Shown here piece after piece: positions 7,403 through 13,336 of a stretch of 15,979 nucleotides of DNA; position 1 is the first letter of the stretch; each line of letters starts with the position of its first letter. A program made the translations under genes and the position numbers. The notes under the pieces were generated by a model. The model searched no databases. It saw only the letters and a program-made list of their open reading frames with translations, and was not told the DNA's origin. The DNA is from an uncultured Eubacteriales bacterium (lineage in GTDB: Bacteria; Bacillota; Clostridia; Oscillospirales; Butyricicoccaceae): NCBI GenBank assembly GCA_934630445.1, contig CAKTWY010000033.1, positions 1-15,979 of the forward strand, in the 5' to 3' direction.

Positions 7403-7592
7403 AAAATCCTGCTTGGTGCGTGATTGGACTTTTTTTAACCCAACACTCGTTAATATGGAGATCCGGACTTCTGCTGCGGTTTGCAGGCCTCCCGGCCATG
7501 CCGGAAGTTGGAAGTAATAAAACAGCAGAGAGGAACTCCACCTGCACACGGCAGGTTATTAACTGGTCCAACACGGCCGAAGCGGGATTTTT
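7403..7592 (+). ncRNA. ssrS: Candidate 6S RNA
   Basis: The stretch can fold into one long rod of about 190 bases, the size and shape of 6S RNA, which binds RNA polymerase holoenzyme by mimicking an open promoter. Closing stem: 7403-7414 with 7580-7591 (12 pairs, one G-U), a 4x4 internal loop, then CGTG/TTGGAC (7419-7429) with GTCCAACACG (7566-7575). A central open region has the T-rich 7430-7448 on one side, and near its 3' side the small hairpin CCTGC-ACACG-GCAGG (7541-7555), as in Firmicute 6S RNAs. Inner stems: TGGAGATCC (7456-7464) with GGAACTCCA (7532-7540), TCTGCTG (7470-7476) with CAGCAGA (7523-7529), and apical CCGGC-CAT-GCCGG (7492-7504). The 3' end runs into a T-rich stretch to 7601. 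No clear own promoter was seen. Identification is by structure, not by database match. Confidence 0.7.
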
Positions 7593-7624
7593 ATTGTTTT
7601 TGCCCGGCTGAAAGGGGAAAAGGC

Positions 7625-8347
7625 ATGAATCCGCAGCATATCCGCACGGCGATGGCACTTGGGGAGGAAGCGGTGGAGCAGCTGTCCGCCGCCACCGTCG
7701 CCCTTGTCGGCGTCGGCGGAGTGGGGAGCTACGCCGCGGAGGCGCTTGCACGCGCGGGCGTCGGGCGCATCATCCTGTGTGACCACGATGTGGTTTCCCT
7801 CTCAAACTTAAACAGGCAGCTTTGCGCGCTCCATTCCACCATCGGGCGGAACAAGGCGGAGGTCATGGCCGAACGCCTGCGCGATATCAACCCCGCCGCC
7901 GCGGTTGAGGCGCTGCCCATTTTCTACTCGGCTGAGACGCGCGAAGCGCTTTTTTCATGCGGCGCTGCCCATATGATCGATGCGATCGATACCGTCACGG
8001 CGAAGATCGATTTGATCGTCACGGCAAAGGAGCGCGGCGTCGCGCTCGTGTCGGCGCTCGGCACCGGCAATAAACTCGATCCCTCGCGCCTGCGCATTTC
8101 CGATCTTTCAAAGACGTCTGTATGTCCGCTCGCGCGCGTGATGCGCCGGGAGCTGAAGGCGCGCGGCGTTTTGCACCACCGCGTGCTCTGGTCGGACGAG
8201 CCGCCGCTCACGCCGCTGGCACTGGAAGCCGCGCCGGAGGGGAAGCGCTCGGTGCCGGCGTCGCTTTCATGGGTGCCGTCGGTCGCCGGACTGATGCTTG
8301 CCGGCGATGTCATTTTGTCGATCGTCGGTAGGACGGCCGATCAATGA
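7625..8347 (+). CDS. tcdA: tRNA threonylcarbamoyladenosine dehydratase (ThiF/E1-like)
   Basis: This 240-residue protein resembles TcdA (CsdL/YgdL), which uses ATP to cyclise t6A at position 37 of ANN-decoding tRNAs to ct6A. The nucleotide-binding loop GVGGVGSYAAEALARAGVG is at residues 29-47. CDHDVVSLSNLNRQ follows at 52-65, the E1-like signature that binds ATP and magnesium. MIDAIDTVTAKIDLI lies at 117-131, and the family-typical SKTSVCPLARVMRRELKARG at 162-181. Length fits the family (about 240-270). I chose ATG 7625, preceded by AAAGGGG. An upstream in-frame start near 7481 lies inside the 6S-like RNA and is not used. The gene may be read from its own promoter or through the 6S region. Its stop overlaps the 3' end of the convergent MFS gene by seven bases. 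Confidence 0.92.
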   Translation: MNPQHIRTAMALGEEAVEQLSAATVALVGVGGVGSYAAEALARAGVGRIILCDHDVVSLSNLNRQLCALHSTIGRNKAEVMAERLRDINPAAAVEALPIFYSAETREALFSCGAAHMIDAIDTVTAKIDLIVTAKERGVALVSALGTGNKLDPSRLRISDLSKTSVCPLARVMRRELKARGVLHHRVLWSDEPPLTPLALEAAPEGKRSVPASLSWVPSVAGLMLAGDVILSIVGRTADQ

Positions 8348-9678
8348 ACCTGAAAATAAACTGCCGGACAAATGCATTTCAGCATTTGTCCGGCAGTTTT
8401 TACTGTTTTGACGGGCAATCGGACATCGATGCGACGCTGTTTGAGCCGGCCGGGCGCACCAGGGGGGAGCAGCGCGCATACGGAGAGGACGCCCCAAATG
8501 CCGAGCATTGTCTGATATCCGGCCACGAGGATGAGAAAGCCGAAAGCCGTGGCCCCGAGCGCCGAGCCGATGTAGGCCGCGCAGTCGAGGATGCCTGAGA
8601 CGGTGGATACTTCGTTTGTCGCCTGAAAATTGACAGGATAGACGCTGATGAGCTCCGCGTTGATGATCGAGTGCGCGACGCTCAAAAGCGCGAGCAGCGC
8701 ACAGCAGAGCCAGATCGGCGGCGTGAAAAAGAGCAGCGGCAGCAGGCACAGCGCCCCCGCCAGAAAGGCCGAGACGAGCGTTGCGCGTTCGCTGCGCCCA
8801 CAGATGCGCTGCCACACCGGGAAGAGGAGCCTGCCGAGAAAGGTCGCCAGCGGCATCATGAAAATATAAAACGCCGCCTGCGTCAGGTCGAGCCCATACA
8901 GCTGCGTGAAAAGGAGCGGGATCCAGAGCGTGATATTCTCCTTGATCGCGCCATGCACCATGGTGGGGAAGAGCATCCGGCGCAGCTCGCCGCTTTTCAG
9001 GCAGCCGAGGAGGGGAGCACGCGCTGTTCCTGCCGGCGCGTGCGTTTGCTCCTGCGCCGGCAGGAGCAGCCACAGCGCGGCGCACATCATAAGCAGCAGC
9101 GCGCCCGGAACCCAAAACAGCGTCCGCACGCCGAAGACAGCCAGAACGGTCGGTACCACGACGCCCAGCAGGGAACCCACCCCGACGGAGACGGAGAGAA
9201 TGACCGCGGCGCGCTTGCCTTCCGCCGGGTCGGGATATTCCATCGACACGTTGCGCAGCGCCGCGCCCCAGAGCATGGACTGAAAATAGCCGTTCAGCCC
9301 CCAAATGACGTACATCAGCGCCGCGTCCGGGAGCAGCGCAAAACAGAAATTGCACAGTGCCGACAGCGCCAGCCCTGTTACGAGAAACGGCTTGGGGGCG
9401 AAACGGTCGCCGATGCTGCCGTTGATGACGCGCCCGAGCGCGTACACAAGGAAAAACGTGCTGCCGAGCATGCCAATCTGATCCTTGCCGAGCATACCGC
9501 TCTGTTCAAAAAGCGGCGCCGCGATGGAAAAGTTAAGGCGCCCGATATATACCAGCGAGTATGTGATGAAGCACAGCGCCAGCACAAGCGCGGGAGCGGA
9601 GCGCTTCGCTGTGCCGCTGTCTGGTCTTGCACGAACGCCGTCGGGCGCGCGGCTGCCGGCAAATGATTGGTTATGCAT
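8341..9678 (-). CDS. MFS transporter, OPA (organophosphate:phosphate antiporter)-like
   Basis: This 445-residue protein has about 12 hydrophobic spans. The first carries YIGRLNFSIAAP, in which the arginine matches the phosphate-binding arginine of GlpT/UhpT-type OPA transporters. RVINGSIGDRFAPKP after span 2 is the MFS motif-A loop. An organophosphate or organic-anion substrate is likely but not fixed by sequence. Start chosen at ATG 9678: GAAAGGG is eight bases from it and too close to ATG 9684 (447 residues). The gene follows the RpiR/SIS regulator by about 120 bases on the same strand, so sugar-phosphate control is plausible. Oddity: the last 20 codons (residues about 427-440) are encoded by the arms of a perfect 18-bp terminator hairpin, and the stop codon lies beyond its U-tract. 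Confidence 0.88.
   Translation of the reverse strand: MHNQSFAGSRAPDGVRARPDSGTAKRSAPALVLALCFITYSLVYIGRLNFSIAAPLFEQSGMLGKDQIGMLGSTFFLVYALGRVINGSIGDRFAPKPFLVTGLALSALCNFCFALLPDAALMYVIWGLNGYFQSMLWGAALRNVSMEYPDPAEGKRAAVILSVSVGVGSLLGVVVPTVLAVFGVRTLFWVPGALLLMMCAALWLLLPAQEQTHAPAGTARAPLLGCLKSGELRRMLFPTMVHGAIKENITLWIPLLFTQLYGLDLTQAAFYIFMMPLATFLGRLLFPVWQRICGRSERATLVSAFLAGALCLLPLLFFTPPIWLCCALLALLSVAHSIINAELISVYPVNFQATNEVSTVSGILDCAAYIGSALGATAFGFLILVAGYQTMLGIWGVLSVCALLPPGAPGRLKQRRIDVRLPVKTVKTAGQMLKCICPAVYFQVH
8358..8401 (+). terminator. Bidirectional terminator of tcdA, inside the MFS reading frame
   Basis: A perfect 18-pair stem (8358-8375 with 8382-8399) has the loop ATTTCA. On the plus strand it runs into five T (8397-8401), ten bases after the tcdA stop. 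On the minus strand it is followed by TTTATTTT (8360-8353), so it should also work leftward. There it lies upstream of the MFS stop codon at 8343-8341. Confidence 0.9.
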
Positions 9679-9696
9679 ATCCATTTCCCTTTCTCA

Positions 9697-9725
9697 GGGG
9701 CTGCTGCGCGCTCACGCGCTGCCCC
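9697..9725 (-). promoter_or_regulatory. GC-rich hairpin in the leader just before the MFS ribosome binding site
   Basis: GGGGC (9697-9701) pairs with GCCCC (9721-9725), and an inner GCGCG/CGCGC stem surrounds CTCA. Read leftward it ends seven bases before the GAAAGGG ribosome binding site at about 9686-9692. It has no leftward U-run, so translation control or mRNA processing is more likely than termination. Function is inferred. Confidence 0.4.
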
Positions 9726-9748
9726 AGGACCTTTTTTACGGGCGCTTT

Positions 9749-9781
9749 CGTTTCATCCCTGCTGAAACAGCGGATGAAGCG
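9749..9781 (-). repeat. Intercistronic inverted repeat between the RpiR and MFS genes
   Basis: CGTTTCATCC (9749-9758) and GGATGAAGCG (9772-9781) form ten pairs with one wobble. A further GCTG-AAA-CAGC pairing lies inside. No T-run follows on the minus strand. It could be an mRNA processing or attenuation element, or an operator; the sequence alone does not decide. Confidence 0.45.
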
Positions 9782-9797
9782 AATTGTTTCCACGTAT

Positions 9798-10688
9798 TTA
9801 CGTGTTTTCAGCTTCCTGCGCAGAGCGTGCGCCGCAAGCGCGCGGCTGTCCGCTTCGCTTTTTTGCAAACAGCTCGTTCATGGTCCTGACGCGCGCGGCG
9901 GTCCTTTCCGGCGCGCGGAGGGAAAGGGCTACGCACAACGCGTCGAGCACGGCAATGTGCGCAATGCGCGCCGAGACAGCCTCCACCGGATAGCGGATCT
10001 CGTCCGAATACACGACGATCGCTGTGTCCGCATATGCCAGAATAGGGCTTTCTGCGCGGCTTGTGATGGCGATGGTGCGCGCGCCGCATTCCCTTGCGAT
10101 GCGCAGCGTTTCGACCGTGTCGCGTGTGGCGCCGCAGTGCGAGATCGCCACGGCTGCGTCAGCCGCGCTGAGCTGGGCGGCAGCGATTTGCATAATATGG
10201 CTGTCAACCTCCGCATGCGCCGGAAGGCCGATGCGCATGAAGCGGTAATATGCGTCCTGCGCAATGGTGGCAGAGGTACCGACGCCGAAAAAATGAATGC
10301 TTTTCGCTTCGGCAAGCGCGTTCACCGCGTCTCCGATGCCGGGCATGTCGAGCATACCGAGCGTGTCCTGAAGCGAGCGCACGCTGGAGGAGAAGACTTT
10401 TTGAAAGATTTCTGAAAGCGAATCGGAAGCGCTTGCATCCGGTATGACGCAGGCGCGCAGCGCGGGGTCCTTCAAAAGGCTGCGCTTGAGCTCCGCGTAG
10501 CCGGAAAGCTCCAGATCCTTGCACAGCCGCACAGCGCCGGACGGCGCGACGCCCGCACGCTGTGCAAACGCCCCGATGGTAAGCTCCGCCACCTCCGCAG
10601 GATGGGCGAGGATATAATCTGCAGCGCGCTTTTCCACGTCGGAAAGGGCGCGGTATCTGTTTTTCAGCGTGACCAGGATAGAGCGCAT
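9798..10688 (-). CDS. RpiR/MurR-family transcriptional regulator (HTH + SIS)
   Basis: This 296-residue protein has the two domains of the RpiR family. The N-terminal HTH_6 region (about 1-75) carries LSDVEKRAADYILAHPAEV and then VAPSGAVRLCKDLELSGYAE, where the recognition helix lies. The SIS domain (about 125-255) carries IHFFGVGTSATIAQDAYYRF, then AISHCGATRDTVETLRIARE and TIAITSRAESPILAYADTAI. SIS domains bind phosphosugars, so the regulator probably senses a sugar phosphate. GGAG six bases before ATG 10688 fixes the start. It is read from a strong promoter with an operator-like repeat over the start site, which suggests autorepression. The OPA-like transporter follows on the same strand and is the obvious target. 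The C-terminal tail (about 275-296) is alanine- and arginine-rich and not part of the fold. Confidence 0.92.
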   Translation of the reverse strand: MRSILVTLKNRYRALSDVEKRAADYILAHPAEVAELTIGAFAQRAGVAPSGAVRLCKDLELSGYAELKRSLLKDPALRACVIPDASASDSLSEIFQKVFSSSVRSLQDTLGMLDMPGIGDAVNALAEAKSIHFFGVGTSATIAQDAYYRFMRIGLPAHAEVDSHIMQIAAAQLSAADAAVAISHCGATRDTVETLRIARECGARTIAITSRAESPILAYADTAIVVYSDEIRYPVEAVSARIAHIAVLDALCVALSLRAPERTAARVRTMNELFAKKRSGQPRACGARSAQEAENT

Positions 10689-10710
10689 AAGAAACTCCTT
10701 TTCAAAGAAA

Positions 10711-10751
10711 TTTCATGAAATAAAATTCTACAAATACAAATTATGTAGAAT
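10711..10751 (-). promoter_or_regulatory. Candidate operators in the RpiR gene leader
   Basis: ATTCTACA-N11-TGTAGAAT (10725-10732 and 10744-10751) is an exact inverted repeat covering the predicted transcription start near 10745. A second palindrome, TTTCATGAAA (10711-10720), lies between it and the ribosome binding site. Both are AT-rich symmetric sites of the kind RpiR-family dimers bind. Which one binds the regulator is unknown. Confidence 0.5.
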
Positions 10752-10779
10752 ATTATATCACGGCACCGGCGTTTGTCAA
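10752..10779 (-). promoter_or_regulatory. Consensus sigma-A promoter of the RpiR-MFS operon
   Basis: On the minus strand TTGACA (10779-10774), a 16-base spacer and TATAAT (10757-10752) match both consensus hexamers exactly. Predicted start is near 10745, inside the inverted repeat, which fits repression at a strong promoter. Confidence 0.8.
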
Positions 10780-10855
10780 CGGCGTTTTACAGATTCAGCT
10801 CCAATCGCTGTGCGTCGTGCTCTCCTTTCAATATGGGTGCGGGCGCCGGCTCATA

Positions 10856-10900
10856 AAAAGCCCCCTGTTCAGGCATACTACAGCTGAACGGGGGGCTTTT
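10856..10900 (+). promoter_or_regulatory. 17-bp leader hairpin abutting the TSUP start codon
   Basis: AAAAGCCCCCTGTTCAG (10856-10872) pairs with 10884-10900 over 17 positions (one U-G). The loop is GCATACTACAG. The right arm holds the only purine-rich candidate ribosome binding site (GGGGGG, 10890-10895) and ends directly at ATG 10901. Both flanks are A/T-rich, so it also looks like a bidirectional terminator, yet no gene upstream on the plus strand needs one. It could be an attenuator or a translation-blocking hairpin. Confidence 0.6.
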
Positions 10901-11263
10901 ATGAAATCGCAGGCCATGAAATATGCGCTCGCAGGTACGCTTGCGGGAGTCGCCAACGGGCTTTTTGGCGCGGGCGGGGGATTGGTCCTCGTGCCGCTTT
11001 TTTTGTCCTGGCTGAAACTCGGCCAGCGCGAATCGTTTGCAACGTCGGTCTATGTCATAGCGCCGCTCTCGGCGGCGTCTGCGGTGACATACCTGATGCA
11101 GCATTCGTTTGACTTTTCGGCATCCCTGCCGTATCTGGCAGGCGGCTTCCTCGGCGGCATCGTGATGGGAACCGTGTTCCATAAAATCCCGATGCCGTAC
11201 GTGCGCCGCGCGTTCGGAGCGCTGCTCATCTACGGCGGGGTCAGGGCGGTGATGCTCTGGTGA
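10901..11263 (+). CDS. Half-size TSUP (TauE/SafE) membrane transporter, first half
   Basis: This 120-residue membrane protein starts with ALAGTLAGVANGLFGAGGGLVLVP, the G-x-GGG signature at the start of each TauE/SafE repeat. It has about four hydrophobic spans (residues 8-35, 47-65, 76-93, 103-119). Full TSUP transporters of sulfite, sulfonates and related organic anions have about 250 residues and two such repeats. Here each repeat is a separate gene. The second starts at GTG 11260 inside this stop codon, so the two are translationally coupled and probably form a heterodimer. I chose ATG 10901; ATG 10916 also fits the family, and a GTG at 10817 would force translation of the hairpin. The substrate is unknown. 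No promoter is convincing. Confidence 0.8.
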   Translation: MKSQAMKYALAGTLAGVANGLFGAGGGLVLVPLFLSWLKLGQRESFATSVYVIAPLSAASAVTYLMQHSFDFSASLPYLAGGFLGGIVMGTVFHKIPMPYVRRAFGALLIYGGVRAVMLW

Positions 11264-11655
11264 CATGGTTTCTCAGCGCCCTTGTAGGGTTCGTCACGGG
11301 CATCCTCAGCGGCATGGGCATCGGCGGAGGAACGCTGCTGGTTTTGTGGCTGACGCTTGCCGCAGGCGTTCCCCAGCGCGAAGCACAGGGCATCAACCTG
11401 CTCTACTTTTGCGCCGTGGCGCCGCCGTCAATCGTATCGCATCTGAAAAACGGGCTTATCCCCTGGAAGCAGGCCCTTTTTGCCGTGGCGGCGGGTCTGC
11501 CGGTGTCCATCGCGGCGGCGGTACTGGCGGCGAATACGGACATCAGCCTTCTCCGCCGCGGTTTTGGCGTGATCACGCTGATCATCGGCGTGAAGGAACT
11601 GCTGTGCAAAAAAGACGACGGGCAGGACAACGACGGCGCGAAACAGAAAAGCTAG
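11260..11655 (+). CDS. Half-size TSUP (TauE/SafE) membrane transporter, second half
   Basis: This 131-residue protein is the second TSUP repeat. SALVGFVTGILSGMGIGGGTLLV parallels the start of the first half, followed by AQGINLLYFCAVAPPSIVSHLKNGLIPW, typical of the family, and about four membrane spans. The polar tail (KKDDGQDNDGAKQKS) is probably cytoplasmic. Start is GTG 11260, overlapping the preceding TGA as GTGA; no separate strong ribosome binding site is visible, so coupling to the first half is likely. It is in the -1 frame relative to the first half, but no slippery heptamer is seen at the junction. The two genes therefore look like a true pair, not a recent frameshift. Its TAG stop overlaps the stop of the convergent gene (CTAG). 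Confidence 0.8.
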   Translation: MTWFLSALVGFVTGILSGMGIGGGTLLVLWLTLAAGVPQREAQGINLLYFCAVAPPSIVSHLKNGLIPWKQALFAVAAGLPVSIAAAVLAANTDISLLRRGFGVITLIIGVKELLCKKDDGQDNDGAKQKS

Positions 11656-12329
11656 ATGATATTCTCCGCGCTGCGGTAGCGCTCCATCATCTCCTTGAAA
11701 ATCTGTCCGTTTGACGGCGGCGTGAAAGAAACGGCGTTTGCGCCCGCTTCGATCACCGAACGGATCGTGTCATCCGTCGGCCCTCCGGTCGCGATGATCG
11801 GCACGTCGGGGAAGTCCCTTCGGATCTCGCGCACGATATCTGGAGTATGTGCCGCGCCTGAGACGTTCAGGATCGTCGCGCCGTGGCTCAGGCGGCTTTC
11901 GATATCGGTCTTTTCGGAGACGACGGTGATCACACGCGGGATATCGATCCGCCGGCTTACGTTAAAAAGCGTTTCGTTTGAGGTCGGCGCGTTCATCACC
12001 ACACCGATCGCGCCCTGGAATTCCGCGTCCATCGCGAGGTTTTCAACGCGCTTTCCCGTCGTGGTGCCGCCGCCGACGCCGGCGAAAACAGGTACATCCG
12101 ATGCGGAGATGATCGCATGCGTGATCGTCGGCTGCGGGGTGAAGGGATAAACCGCGATCACCGCGTTGGCGTTGCAGTTGCGGATGATGGCGATATCCGT
12201 GCTGAAAACAATGGATTTGATCAGTTTGCCGAAAATTTTGATGCCGCTGCATTCTTCAATCACAGCCGGTGCATGGACCATATGGCGGCGCAGCACGCCG
12301 CTGATTTCAGGAGGAAGCTTCTGCGTCAC
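11652..12329 (-). CDS. Conserved TIM-barrel-like protein, putative phosphate-binding enzyme of unknown reaction
   Basis: This protein has about 225 residues. The second half alternates strands and helices as in a (beta/alpha)8 barrel: PVFAGVGGGTTTGKRV, AIGVVMNAPT, PRVITVVSEKTDIESRLSHG, ATILNVSGAAHT, then PIIATGGPTDDTIRSVIEAG and ANAVSFTPPS. The last two resemble the phosphate-binding strands 7 and 8 of ribulose-phosphate epimerase-like barrels. The N-terminal part (HAPAVIEECSGIKIFGKLIK, STDIAIIRNCNANAVIAVYP) I recall only as a well-conserved Firmicute family named just 'hydrolase'. The reaction is unknown. GTG 12329 has AGAGGG at good spacing; GTG 12338 (228 residues) is the alternative. It is read from its own promoter and converges with the TSUP pair. 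Confidence 0.75.
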   Translation of the reverse strand: MTQKLPPEISGVLRRHMVHAPAVIEECSGIKIFGKLIKSIVFSTDIAIIRNCNANAVIAVYPFTPQPTITHAIISASDVPVFAGVGGGTTTGKRVENLAMDAEFQGAIGVVMNAPTSNETLFNVSRRIDIPRVITVVSEKTDIESRLSHGATILNVSGAAHTPDIVREIRRDFPDVPIIATGGPTDDTIRSVIEAGANAVSFTPPSNGQIFKEMMERYRSAENII

Positions 12330-12368
12330 GATTGTCACCCTCTTCTGAGAAAATGATATTGATAAGAA

Positions 12369-12397
12369 ATCATATCATATCTGCGCCGCGCAAACAA
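12369..12397 (-). promoter_or_regulatory. Putative promoter of the TIM-barrel gene
   Basis: On the minus strand TTGTTT (12397-12392), 17 bases, TATGAT (12374-12369). A second overlapping TATGAT lies at 12379-12374. It is divergent from the promoter of the membrane protein gene at 12519. Confidence 0.5.
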
Positions 12398-12432
12398 TAT
12401 TCCAAATGTAAAATCGCGATAGATCCTTGCGC

Positions 12433-12461
12433 TTGCGGCATGGCGCGGAAGATGGTAAAAT
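12433..12461 (+). promoter_or_regulatory. Putative promoter of the membrane protein gene
   Basis: TTGCGG (12433-12438), 17 bases, TAAAAT (12456-12461), with TGG directly before the -10 (extended -10). Confidence 0.5.
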
Positions 12462-12518
12462 ATTTATAAAATTGCAATATATCGTTCAGTACTGCGATGG
12501 AATGAAAGGAGGAGAAAA

Positions 12519-13172
12519 ATGGTGGAAGCTGGCAAAGCGGTTCTGCTGCTGGTCGTTTTTGTTTCTTTTTTATGGGCGTTGTTTGCTGTTCTACGCAAAA
12601 AGGTGAGGAGCGGGCTGGCCGTTTCGTTGGTGATCATCTTTGCTCTTACCGTGGTCCTGCAGTATGTTATTTTTCAGACGGCAGAGGATACTGCTACAGC
12701 TGTTATTTCAAACATTGTACTTGTTTTGGCTTCAATTGCCGCGATTGCCATCGCTTGTGCGATCCCTGCATTTATGGCGCGGATGATATATGGGGAAGAG
12801 GAGTTTCTCTTTCTGGGCAGCTTTCCGTTGGCCAGGGGGCTGGATCTGCCGGAGGGCACGGTATGCACGGTGATTGCCCTATGCTCCTGCATCGTGATCG
12901 AGGCTCTCGAAGAGGAGCACAGTTTACCGGTACATAAACTCATTTCCGTATCTGTTCAGGCGGGAAGCCGGATACAGCAGCAGTGCGGTGCAACTGCCGG
13001 TGGGGGTGCAAGCCTGCGCCCGAACAAGCAGTATCTGATTTTCGCGTATCAGGATGGAGAAGAGATCAAATACATCGTCTTTGACGCGACGGGGAAGGGG
13101 TCGCTGGCGAATCGTTTTAAGCGCAGATACAAAGAGCGCAGGCAGATGGAAACCGTCAAAATAGACCTGTAG
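12519..13172 (+). CDS. Membrane protein of unknown function with cytoplasmic C-terminal domain
   Basis: This 217-residue protein is not recognised. Three hydrophobic spans lie at about residues 6-25, 32-53 and 62-88, followed by a soluble half of about 125 residues. The soluble part (LPEGTVCTVIALCSCIVIEA, then VHKLISVSVQAG, YLIFAYQDGEEIKYIVFDAT) alternates short strands and ends in a basic helix (NRFKRRYKERRQ). This pattern resembles the small bacterial PH/GRAM-like domains that sit next to membrane spans, but this is a shape impression only. A strong ribosome binding site (AAAGGAGGAG) lies just before ATG 12519. The gene has its own promoter and terminator, so it is a single transcription unit. 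Codon use looks slightly less GC-biased than its neighbours. Confidence 0.75.
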   Translation: MVEAGKAVLLLVVFVSFLWALFAVLRKKVRSGLAVSLVIIFALTVVLQYVIFQTAEDTATAVISNIVLVLASIAAIAIACAIPAFMARMIYGEEEFLFLGSFPLARGLDLPEGTVCTVIALCSCIVIEALEEEHSLPVHKLISVSVQAGSRIQQQCGATAGGGASLRPNKQYLIFAYQDGEEIKYIVFDATGKGSLANRFKRRYKERRQMETVKIDL

Positions 13173-13201
13173 CTCGCCGACGTGCGGCGGCGCAGTACCG
13201 G

Positions 13202-13230
13202 GGCGTCCTCTTTTCAGAGGGCGCCTTCTT
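13202..13230 (+). terminator. Rho-independent terminator after the membrane protein gene
   Basis: GGCGTCCTCT (13202-13211) pairs with AGAGGGCGCC (13216-13225), ten pairs with one wobble and a four-base loop. It is followed by TTCTT. Confidence 0.7.
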
Positions 13231-13267
13231 ATGCTCGGGCTGTCAGGCGGATCGTGCCGCAAAAAGC

Positions 13268-13296
13268 TTGAAAAAATCGCGTGGATGTATTAAACT
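13268..13296 (+). promoter_or_regulatory. Promoter of asnA
   Basis: TTGAAA (13268-13273), 17 bases, TAAACT (13291-13296). The leader is only about 35 bases, too short for a T-box. Confidence 0.65.
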
Positions 13297-13336
13297 GATA
13301 AGGATTGAACAGCTTTGCAGGAACGGGGAATGAGAC

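Noticed and set aside
7481..7624. Upstream extension of tcdA to an earlier start
   Set aside because: It would translate the 6S-like RNA and add 48 residues not seen in the family; ATG 7625 has its own ribosome binding site.
8267..9666. Overlapping open frames on both strands within the MFS gene
   Set aside because: The MFS frame has clear membrane spans and motif A; the others are arginine/alanine-rich shadows.
10833..10856. Seven-codon upstream frame (ATG GGT ... TCA TAA) before the leader hairpin
   Set aside because: Its position is suggestive of a leader peptide, but no Shine-Dalgarno precedes it and its codons show no regulatory bias.
10817..10900. GTG start at 10817 for the TSUP first half, adding 28 residues
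   Set aside because: No ribosome binding site, and the extension translates the hairpin arms; the TSUP signature starts naturally after 10901 or 10916.
11230..11270. Programmed -1 frameshift joining the two TSUP halves
   Set aside because: No X-XXY-YYZ slippery site is present; a GTGA stop/start overlap explains the junction.
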